A stretch of 5,496 bases of DNA from Oscillospiraceae bacterium (lineage in GTDB: Bacteria; Bacillota; Clostridia; Oscillospirales; Acutalibacteraceae). Shown piece after piece: positions 1 to 4,832 of this stretch. The notes under the pieces are model-generated. The model searched no databases and was not told where the DNA came from. It saw only the letters and a program-made list of their open reading frames with translations. The stretch covers positions 1 to 5,496 of the forward strand of contig JAISRF010000244.1 in the NCBI GenBank assembly GCA_031273775.1, written 5' to 3'. A program made the translations under genes and the position numbers. The number at the start of each line of letters is the position of its first letter. The first letter of the stretch is position 1.

Positions 1-50
1 GCGGCGGCGGAAAGCTTTAAGATGGCGTTTTTAATAAAGTCTTTTTCCAC
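1..50 (-). CDS. Start of an unidentified leftward gene (3' end outside window)
   Basis: Only the first 16 codons are inside the window, reading VEKDFIKNAILKLSAA from a GTG start at 48-50. The start is supported by its context: AAGGA at 62-66 (leftward strand) lies 11 nt before the GTG, and a near-consensus promoter at 91-119 would start transcription near 84, giving a leader of about 33 nt. The peptide is charged and then helical-looking with no signal sequence, which fits a cytoplasmic protein. It is too short to assign a family, so no function is proposed. The gene is separated from the gene at 295-1377 by an intrinsic terminator, so it is probably its own transcription unit rather than the tail of an operon. 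The 11-nt spacing is slightly long, so the exact start is less certain than the existence of the gene. Confidence 0.5.
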   Translation of the reverse strand, partial: MEKDFIKNAILKLSAA

Positions 51-90
51 TTTTATTTGTTTCCTTTGCGGTAAATTGATTTATGAGGGT

Positions 91-119
91 ATTATACGCC
101 CGTTCGGCGGAATTATCAA
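91..119 (-). promoter_or_regulatory. Near-consensus housekeeping promoter, leftward
   Basis: On the leftward strand there is a -35 box TTGATA (114-119, 5 of 6 consensus bases) and a -10 box TATAAT (91-96, 6 of 6), separated by exactly 17 bp. Transcription would start near 84, followed by AAGGA and a GTG start at 50. The spacing and the downstream signals agree, so this is probably a real vegetative sigma factor promoter for the gene cut by the left edge. It lies downstream of the terminator that ends the preceding leftward transcript. Confidence 0.7.
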
Positions 120-220
120 GAAAAAAGTTAACCTTTGGTACGATTAAATTCAAGGATTTCAATAAACGGTCAATGCTTCTTCGTACATTTGGCATATCGC
201 CGGTTCCACGCTTTAGACGT

Positions 221-252
221 AAAAAACAGCCTTGTTCCACAAGGCTGTTTTT
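221..252 (-). terminator. Intrinsic terminator after the P-loop-like gene
   Basis: A perfect 13-bp stem (222-234 with 240-252) encloses a 5-nt loop. The stem core is CAGCCTTG / CAAGGCTG and it is flanked by A on one side and T on the other. On the leftward strand it ends in six T and lies 42 nt beyond the stop codon of the gene at 295-1377, so that is its likely client. The symmetric A and T tracts mean it could also stop rightward transcription, but no rightward gene is visible upstream. Confidence 0.85.
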
Positions 253-294
253 GGATATTAGCGGACATTTACTCTTGGCTTTTTTGAAAACTCT

Positions 295-1377
295 TTAGAT
301 TCTATTGGCCATTTCTTTTATCACTCCGGCGGTGATTTCCTCCGCGCGGTTAAAATCGGTAGCGTCCAAATAATGCTTTTCTAACCGGGCATTCACCTCC
401 TTTGCCGCGGCGAGACTGTCCACCGCGCTTTGCAGCAACTCCCGGGATGCCTTTTTGTTAAATGACAGGCGCTGTTTGTGTGTTCTAAGCTTCTGTAAAT
501 CGGTAAAGCGGCGGGCGTGATAACCGCGTTCGGTACTGTCCGCTTTCAGGGTTGGCCCGCTGGTACAGAATGCCAGAGACAGTTCGGGAAGGATAATATG
601 CTCGGCCTTTTCATCGGGGGAAATAGGGCAAAAGCAGGTAATAATATCATAACCGTTTTCCAGCGCCAACGCGCGGAGTACCGCCATAATCACGCGGCTG
701 GCCGCCCCCTGGCTGTCCTCTATCGTGTACACCCTGTCCGCCAGCGTCCGCACCGTGCCATTCATAAACACATGCCCGCCGGAGGTAATCCCGCTGATAA
801 AGCGGCGGCTTTCGCTTCCCTCGCGGTTTTTGGGTGCGAATTCCCGCCGGGCTATATTAGCGGCAAACCGTGCCGCCTTACGGACGTCGGTCGCTTCCAG
901 TCCCATGCGGTAGCTGTCCGAAAGCAAAGAACCCGCCGCCGCCAGGTAACGTCCCGCCCTGCCGGTCAGTTCCGCCCGCTCACGGTAGCAGGCCAGAATG
1001 GCACCTTTATTTCGCAAGAGATTTTCTTTCTGCCAGCATACACCGAAATCCACTAAATGCCCGCTGATGCCCGGATATTGCGGGTACAGACATTCAGGCG
1101 GCGAACCGTCGAGGACGGCTAACTTAACCGCGGGGAACAAGACCCCGGCAAGCCGCGATGGATCGTCTGCGGCAAGGATGATTTCGGCCGAAACACCGGC
1201 CGCGGAGAGCGCGTTCACCGCCCGCTGGATAAGCGCGGTGCAAAGCGTACCGCCCGCTCCTTTTAATATGTAGGTTTCATACTCCGAGCCGTTTGTAACG
1301 TCCTCGAACCGCGAAACATAACCTCGCGCTGAATATGCGCCCAAAAAAAACAACGGATAATTCAATGGTTCTGGCAT
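295..1377 (-). CDS. Tandem P-loop-like protein with both Walker A motifs degenerate (PRK06851-like)
   Basis: This encodes a 360-residue soluble protein with two related halves. Each half has a beta-strand leading into a P-loop position and then a P-E-L or P-A-V strand. From memory, this matches the clostridial two-domain ATPase family labelled PRK06851, whose function is not established. Half 1 runs from about 10 to 150 (FLGAYSARGYVS, then YILKGAGGTLCT at 36-47, then KLAVLDGSPPE at 85-95). Half 2 starts near 192 (RRFISGIT, then IEDSQGAASR at 219-228, then EHIILPELSLAFCTS at 259-273). The C-terminus is a charged helical tail. The Walker A consensus is G-x4-G-K-S/T. Here half 1 has Leu45-Cys46 in place of Gly-Lys, and half 2 has Ser227-Arg228 in place of Lys-Ser/Thr, so ATP binding may be lost in both. 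I chose the ATG at 1375-1377 because AAAGGG sits 9 nt before it and the family-like sequence begins soon after; an in-frame TTG at 1414-1416 would add 13 residues. No convincing promoter is seen, only a TATGAT at 1424-1429. Confidence 0.75.
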   Translation of the reverse strand: MPEPLNYPLFFLGAYSARGYVSRFEDVTNGSEYETYILKGAGGTLCTALIQRAVNALSAAGVSAEIILAADDPSRLAGVLFPAVKLAVLDGSPPECLYPQYPGISGHLVDFGVCWQKENLLRNKGAILACYRERAELTGRAGRYLAAAGSLLSDSYRMGLEATDVRKAARFAANIARREFAPKNREGSESRRFISGITSGGHVFMNGTVRTLADRVYTIEDSQGAASRVIMAVLRALALENGYDIITCFCPISPDEKAEHIILPELSLAFCTSGPTLKADSTERGYHARRFTDLQKLRTHKQRLSFNKKASRELLQSAVDSLAAAKEVNARLEKHYLDATDFNRAEEITAGVIKEMANRI

Positions 1378-1394
1378 TTCTGATTTCCCTTTCT

Positions 1395-1482
1395 CCCGCC
1401 TCTTTTGCGGGCTCAATCACTCCATCATATTCCGCGCGCGCCCATCTTGACACCACTGAAAAAAAGAAAAATCCCGCAAAAG
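1395..1482. other. Alternative pairing region: short hairpin and 10-bp inverted repeat
   Basis: Three mutually exclusive pairings share the same segments. CCCGC at 1395-1399 pairs with GCGGG at 1407-1411. CTTTTGCGGG at 1402-1411 is the exact reverse complement of CCCGCAAAAG at 1473-1482. That second segment is also the left arm of the terminator at 1473-1505. In a rightward RNA this has the order of an anti-antiterminator, an antiterminator and a terminator. The pairings are visible in the sequence, but a regulatory role is inference, and no convincing rightward promoter is seen upstream of 1395. No TPP riboswitch or T-box consensus is present. Confidence 0.3.
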
Positions 1483-1513
1483 GTTAAAGGCGTAACCTCC
1501 GCGGGCTTTTTTT
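1473..1513. terminator. Bidirectional intrinsic terminator between divergent genes
   Basis: CCCGC (1473-1477) pairs with GCGGG (1501-1505). After a small internal loop, AGGTTA (1481-1486) pairs with TAACCT (1493-1498) around a 6-nt loop. On the rightward strand the stem is followed by C and seven T (1507-1513); on the leftward strand it is followed by ATTTTTCTTTTTTT (1459-1472). Both directions look functional. The genes on either side diverge, so this is not the usual end-of-gene position. On the leftward strand its best client is the trp operon, whose transcript has no terminator before this point. On the rightward strand it would shield or attenuate thiN. Confidence 0.75.
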
Positions 1514-1545
1514 GCGTATTTATTTGTTTTTTTTAGCTTTGACCG

Positions 1546-1574
1546 TTGATTATTCCGGCCAAATGTGCGATAAT
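1546..1574 (+). promoter_or_regulatory. thiN promoter with extended -10
   Basis: A -35 box TTGATT (1546-1551, 4 of 6) and a -10 box GATAAT (1569-1574, 5 of 6) are separated by 17 bp. The -10 is preceded by TG at 1566-1567 with one base between, the extended -10 arrangement that offsets a weak -35. The run 1519-1538 just upstream is very T-rich and could act as an UP-like element. The predicted start site falls on or next to the A of the thiN ATG at 1581, implying a leaderless message. Confidence 0.55.
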
Positions 1575-1580
1575 TCTACT

Positions 1581-2195
1581 ATGAGATGTGTTATTTTTTC
1601 CGGAGGACGGATTGACGGAATCCGCCAAATAAAAGATTTACTCCACCCGGATGATTTTATTATCGCGGCGGACGGCGGGTATCTTCACGCCCAAAAGCTC
1701 GGGCACCGGGTTGACCTGCTGGTGGGAGATTTTGATTCGCTGGAAACCGTGCCGGATGGGGTGCCGGTTTTGAAATACCCGGTAAAAAAAGAGGTTACGG
1801 ACACCGAAATCGCGCTGTTTGCCGCGCGGGAGCGGGGCTGTGACCGGTTTTTGTTTTTGGGGTGTACAGGTTCCCGGCTTGACCACACCCTGGCCAACAT
1901 TTTTCTTTTGAAAAACTGCCGCGACCACGGGGAAGACGCGGTTATAATAGACAGCCACAATGAAATACGGCTTTTGAACCGGAAAATGCAACTCCGCAAG
2001 CCCAAAGGCAGCATTGTTTCCCTGATTCCGGTCACCGGTTGCGTCGGCGTGACCACAACTGGGCTGGCGTACCCTTTGAACGGGGAAACGCTATTTTGGG
2101 GCTCCGCCCGTGGTGTGAGCAATGTCATGGTCGGGGACACGGCCACGGTGAGGGCAGAAAGCGGGGAATTGTTGGTGATTGCGGCACGGGATTAA
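1581..2195 (+). CDS. thiN: Thiamine pyrophosphokinase
   Basis: A cytoplasmic enzyme of 204 residues that transfers pyrophosphate from ATP to thiamine, giving thiamine diphosphate and AMP. The sequence carries the family's landmarks in order: the N-terminal strand MRCVIFSGG, AADGG (29-33), the metal-binding GDFDS (49-53), TDTEIAL (73-79), GCTGSRLDH-TLAN (94-106), and a C-terminal beta domain with GVSN near 177-180 that contributes to thiamine binding. Length and N-terminus match bacterial ThiN (YloS of Bacillus subtilis). The ATG at 1581 is chosen because family members begin right at this strand; the in-frame TTG at 1512 and ATG at 1563 would add non-family residues, overlap the promoter, and also lack ribosome binding sites. 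No Shine-Dalgarno precedes 1581, consistent with a leaderless mRNA. The rsgA and rpe genes that often precede thiN in Bacillota are absent here. Its stop codon overlaps that of trpA by 4 nt, tail to tail. Confidence 0.9.
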   Translation: MRCVIFSGGRIDGIRQIKDLLHPDDFIIAADGGYLHAQKLGHRVDLLVGDFDSLETVPDGVPVLKYPVKKEVTDTEIALFAARERGCDRFLFLGCTGSRLDHTLANIFLLKNCRDHGEDAVIIDSHNEIRLLNRKMQLRKPKGSIVSLIPVTGCVGVTTTGLAYPLNGETLFWGSARGVSNVMVGDTATVRAESGELLVIAARD

Positions 2196-2956
2196 CCAAT
2201 CGCCGCTTTCATTTCCCGCACATATTCCTCAATATGGGGTCCGGCCGTTTCCCCGTACTCTTCTATCAGCTTGACAATCGCGCTGCCAACAATCACGCCA
2301 TCCGCAATTCGGGCGATTTCTCCCGCCTGCTCCGGGGTATGGATTCCAAAGCCCACCGCCGCGGGCAAGCCGGTTTCGCGGCGTACCGCGGCAAACAGCT
2401 CTTTTATGTCAGTCTTGATTTCGCTGCGTACCCCGGTCACACCCAGCGACGACACAATGTACAAAAAACCCGAAGCGTTTTGTGCAATCTGGGCAATACG
2501 GGCATCTGACGTAGGAGCAATCAGTGAAATGATATCCACTTCGCCCGAGCGGGATTTGACTTCCGCCCGCTCTTCGTAAGGCAAATCCGGGATAATCACC
2601 CCGTCCACGCCTACCTGTTGGCACCGCTCAAAAAAATCCGCGTATCCGTAGTGAAAAACGGGATTAAGGTAAGTAAGCAGCACCAGCGGCACTTCGGTTT
2701 TTTCGCGGATTTTCGCCACGGTCTCAAAGATTTTATTCATGGTTGTTCCCGCGGCAAGCGCCCGCAGGTTGGCGCGCTGAATCACCGGCCCTTCGGCGAT
2801 TGGGTCGGAAAAAGGCACGCCGATTTCAATTAAGTCCGCGCCGGATTGAGCCATTTTCAGCACAAATTCCTCGGTTTTGGTCAAAGATGGGTCGCCGCCC
2901 GTCACAAAGCCGATAAACGCCTTGCCGTTTTTGAACGCATTCGCTATTTTACTCAT
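2192..2956 (-). CDS. trpA: Tryptophan synthase alpha subunit
   Basis: TrpA cleaves indole-3-glycerol phosphate to indole and glyceraldehyde-3-phosphate and passes indole through a tunnel to TrpB. The protein is 254 residues, a single TIM barrel slightly shorter than the E. coli enzyme (268). Visible landmarks are GFVTGGDP (16-23), the signature IEIGVPFSDPIAEGP (43-57) with catalytic Glu44 (Glu49 in Salmonella), LLTYLNPV, GVIIPDLPYEE, the substrate loop SSLGVTGVR, PAAVGFGI, and the phosphate-binding ADGVIVGSAIV. The second catalytic acid, Asp60 in Salmonella, is Glu55 here, a conservative change that I recall in other Bacillota. The start is the ATG at 2954-2956, with AGGAG at 2966-2970 placed 9 nt before it and inside trpB. 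It overlaps the end of trpB by 8 nt, so the two are probably translationally coupled. An upstream in-frame start at 3031 would add 25 residues read out of frame with trpB and is rejected. No terminator follows the stop. Confidence 0.96.
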   Translation of the reverse strand: MSKIANAFKNGKAFIGFVTGGDPSLTKTEEFVLKMAQSGADLIEIGVPFSDPIAEGPVIQRANLRALAAGTTMNKIFETVAKIREKTEVPLVLLTYLNPVFHYGYADFFERCQQVGVDGVIIPDLPYEERAEVKSRSGEVDIISLIAPTSDARIAQIAQNASGFLYIVSSLGVTGVRSEIKTDIKELFAAVRRETGLPAAVGFGIHTPEQAGEIARIADGVIVGSAIVKLIEEYGETAGPHIEEYVREMKAAIG

Positions 2957-4133
2957 GGATATCAACTCCTCTGTACCGGGCAATAGCCGCCACGTCCTTG
3001 TCCCCGCGCCCCGAAAGGCAGAGAATGACACTGTCGTCCCCGCTCATTCCGGGTACGATTTTTTGCGCGTACGCCACGGCGTGAGCGCTTTCAACAGCGC
3101 AGATAATCCCTTCCGTCCGAGCCAGCAGCTCAAATGCCGCCACCGCTTCGTCGTCCGTAACGGGGACATATTGGGCCCGGCCGGTTTTATAAAGGTGCGC
3201 GTGTTCCGGCCCGATTCCGGGATAATCCAGCCCGGCGGAAATGGAATATACCGGGGCAATTTGTCCCTCGGAATCCTGACAGAAATACGATTTCATGCCG
3301 TGGAACACGCCGATTTCTCCGTTAGCGATGGTCGCGGCGTTTTGCGGTGTGTGTATGCCCCTGCCTGCCGCCTCGCAGCCAATCAGCCGGACGTTTTGGT
3401 CTGGAATAAAGTGGTAAAACATGCCCATGGCGTTACTGCCTCCGCCCACGCAAGCCATGACCGCGGTTGGGAGTTTACCCTCCAGCGCCAAAATCTGCGT
3501 CCGCGCTTCCCGGCTGATTACCGCCTGAAAATCCCGTACCATGGTGGGAAACGGATGAGGACCCATGACGGAGCCCAAAACGTAATGCGTGTCCGCTGCC
3601 CGGGAAACCCACTCGCGCATGGTTTCATTCACAGCATCTTTCAGAGTCTCGGTTCCGCTTGTGACGGCGTTCACCTTCGCTCCGAGCAGCTCCATGCGGT
3701 AGACGTTCAGCGCCTGCCGCCTTGTGTCCTCACGCCCCATGAAGATTTCACATTCCAAATCAAGCAAGGCCGCCGCGGTCGCCGCCGCAACGCCGTGCTG
3801 CCCCGCGCCGGTTTCCGCGATAATTCGCGTTTTCCCCATGCGCTTCGCGAGCAGTGCCTGCCCCAGAACGTTGTTGATTTTGTGGGAGCCGGTGTGGTTC
3901 AAATCCTCGCGTTTGAGGTAAATCCTCGCCCCGCCCCACATTTTGGTCAGTTTTTCGGCCCGGTACAAAAGCGAGGGACGCCCGGCGTACTCACGGAGTA
4001 GTTGATCCATCTGGGCGTTGAATGTGGGATCGTTTTTGTAGAATTCATACGCCTGTTCCAAATTGTGAATTTCATTCATCAGCGTTTCAGGGATGTATTG
4101 CCCGCCGAATTCGCCGAACCTGCCGTTGTTCAT
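2949..4133 (-). CDS. trpB: Tryptophan synthase beta subunit
   Basis: TrpB is the PLP-dependent subunit that condenses indole with L-serine to form tryptophan, acting in an alpha2-beta2 complex with the neighbouring TrpA. At 394 residues it has the standard length of the main TrpB1 type. Landmarks are the N-terminal GRFGEFGGQYIPETLM (4-19), the PLP lysine Lys85 in HTGSHKIN (80-87), the catalytic Glu107 in AETGAGQHG (106-114), the phosphate-binding GGGSNAMG (230-237), and Ser374 in CLSGRGDKD near the C-terminus, which contacts the pyridine nitrogen. All key residues are intact. The ATG at 4131-4133 has GGAGG at 4143-4147, 9 nt upstream. Its first bases overlap the trpF stop as ATGA, a typical coupling junction. 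The 3' end overlaps trpA by 8 nt, in keeping with equimolar production of the two subunits. Confidence 0.97.
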   Translation of the reverse strand: MNNGRFGEFGGQYIPETLMNEIHNLEQAYEFYKNDPTFNAQMDQLLREYAGRPSLLYRAEKLTKMWGGARIYLKREDLNHTGSHKINNVLGQALLAKRMGKTRIIAETGAGQHGVAAATAAALLDLECEIFMGREDTRRQALNVYRMELLGAKVNAVTSGTETLKDAVNETMREWVSRAADTHYVLGSVMGPHPFPTMVRDFQAVISREARTQILALEGKLPTAVMACVGGGSNAMGMFYHFIPDQNVRLIGCEAAGRGIHTPQNAATIANGEIGVFHGMKSYFCQDSEGQIAPVYSISAGLDYPGIGPEHAHLYKTGRAQYVPVTDDEAVAAFELLARTEGIICAVESAHAVAYAQKIVPGMSGDDSVILCLSGRGDKDVAAIARYRGVDIHE

Positions 4134-4777
4134 GTGGGTTTTCCTCCGTGTTCATGCGCGATTCTCACTAATTGCGCGATTTTTTTGCCATCCTTAACGC
4201 CGTCGGTTTCCGCGCCGCTGCTCACGTCCACGCCGTAAGGGTTAAGCGCCAATGCCCTGCTGATGTTTTCCAAATGGATGCCGCCCGCCAAAAAATAAGG
4301 TTTATGCGTATCGCTTATCCGGCTTCCCCGGGAACCGGACGCGAGAGGGGCTAAAACGTTCCAGTCAAAGGCTTTCCCGCTTCCTTTCCCGCTGTCCAGA
4401 AGCAAATATTCAACGTCCAGAGCTTGCGCCCGTTCAATATTCTCCCCGGACTTGACCACCACCGCTTTGATGAGCTTGATTTGCGGGCAGGCAGATTTTA
4501 GCCGCGCGATATAGTCCGCATTTTCGTTTCCGTGGAGTTGTGCGTATTCGATAACGCCTTGTTTATATAATTTCGATATTTGTTCGATTCCGCCGTTTAC
4601 AAACACGCCCACGGGCACAATGCCGCTTATCAGCTTTTTTCTTAGTTTATAGGCCGTTTTTTCGTCAACTTGCCTGCGGCTTGGCGCGAATACAAAGCCG
4701 ATGTAATCTGGTCTCTGAGTGTTGATATAATCAATATCCTTCGAGCGGAACAGCCCGCAGATTTTTATTTTGGGCAA
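4130..4777 (-). CDS. trpF: Phosphoribosylanthranilate isomerase
   Basis: TrpF performs the Amadori rearrangement of N-(5'-phosphoribosyl)anthranilate to CdRP, the substrate of TrpC. This is a stand-alone TIM barrel of 215 residues. The conserved elements are KIKICG (3-8) with the general-base Cys7, GFVFAPSRR (27-35), PVGVFVN (55-61), AQLHG (79-83), LLLDSGKGSGKAFDW (125-139) with the general-acid Asp128, LAGGI (163-167), and the phosphate-binding GVDVSSGAET (182-191). The segment between FDW and LAGGI (140-162) is roughly 10 residues longer than I expect and rich in Ser, Gly and Arg. The start is a TTG at 4775-4777; it is accepted because the family N-terminus begins exactly there and AGGAAGGGGG lies 8 nt upstream. 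The gene follows trpC after 54 nt and overlaps trpB by 4 nt. Confidence 0.96.
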   Translation of the reverse strand: MPKIKICGLFRSKDIDYINTQRPDYIGFVFAPSRRQVDEKTAYKLRKKLISGIVPVGVFVNGGIEQISKLYKQGVIEYAQLHGNENADYIARLKSACPQIKLIKAVVVKSGENIERAQALDVEYLLLDSGKGSGKAFDWNVLAPLASGSRGSRISDTHKPYFLAGGIHLENISRALALNPYGVDVSSGAETDGVKDGKKIAQLVRIAHEHGGKPT

Positions 4778-4785
4778 AGGCTTGT

Positions 4786-4795
4786 CCCCCTTCCT
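4786..4795 (-). promoter_or_regulatory. Ribosome binding site fixing the TTG start of trpF
   Basis: On the leftward strand AGGAAGGGGG ends 8 nt before the TTG at 4775-4777. This purine run, together with the conserved MPKIKICG N-terminus, supports initiation at the rare TTG codon. No in-frame ATG exists nearby that would keep the catalytic Cys7. Confidence 0.7.
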
Positions 4796-4832
4796 AAGAA
4801 CCTTTCCCGGCTTCCTTTGAGGTAAAGGCCAT

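Noticed and set aside
31..240. Leftward 69-codon open frame containing DNSAERA, which recalls the DNNxAERA motif of IS66-type transposases
   Set aside because: Its GTG start lies inside the terminator stem and the frame runs across a strong promoter and ribosome binding site. The residues around DNSAERA do not continue as in IS66, and no inverted repeats or other transposase parts are seen.
83..298. Rightward 71-codon open frame
   Set aside because: It crosses the terminator at 221-252, has no ribosome binding site, and its peptide resembles no family. It runs opposite to the promoter and terminator signals.
517..1056. Rightward 179-codon open frame
   Set aside because: It is antisense to the P-loop-like gene and shows no recognisable motifs; it is a by-product of the GC-rich coding strand.
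1512..1580. N-terminal extension of thiN from TTG 1512 or ATG 1563
   Set aside because: The extension overlaps the terminator T-run and the promoter, has no ribosome binding site, and lies before the conserved ThiN N-terminus.
1378..1580. A TPP riboswitch controlling thiN
   Set aside because: The conserved CTGAGA and thi-box segments are absent, and the mapped promoter leaves no leader.
2221..2236. Hairpin CATATT-CCTC-AATATG near the trpA and thiN junction as a terminator
   Set aside because: The stem is only 6 bp and AT-rich, it has no T-run on either side, and it lies inside the conserved C-terminal coding part of trpA.
2957..3031. N-terminal extension of trpA by 25 residues
   Set aside because: It would lie inside trpB in another frame. 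The ATG at 2956 has AGGAG 9 nt upstream and begins the family sequence.
2877..4001. Rightward 374-codon open frame opposite trpA and trpB
   Set aside because: It lies wholly antisense to highly conserved genes with intact catalytic motifs, and its translation has no domain character. Long antisense frames are common opposite GC-rich genes.
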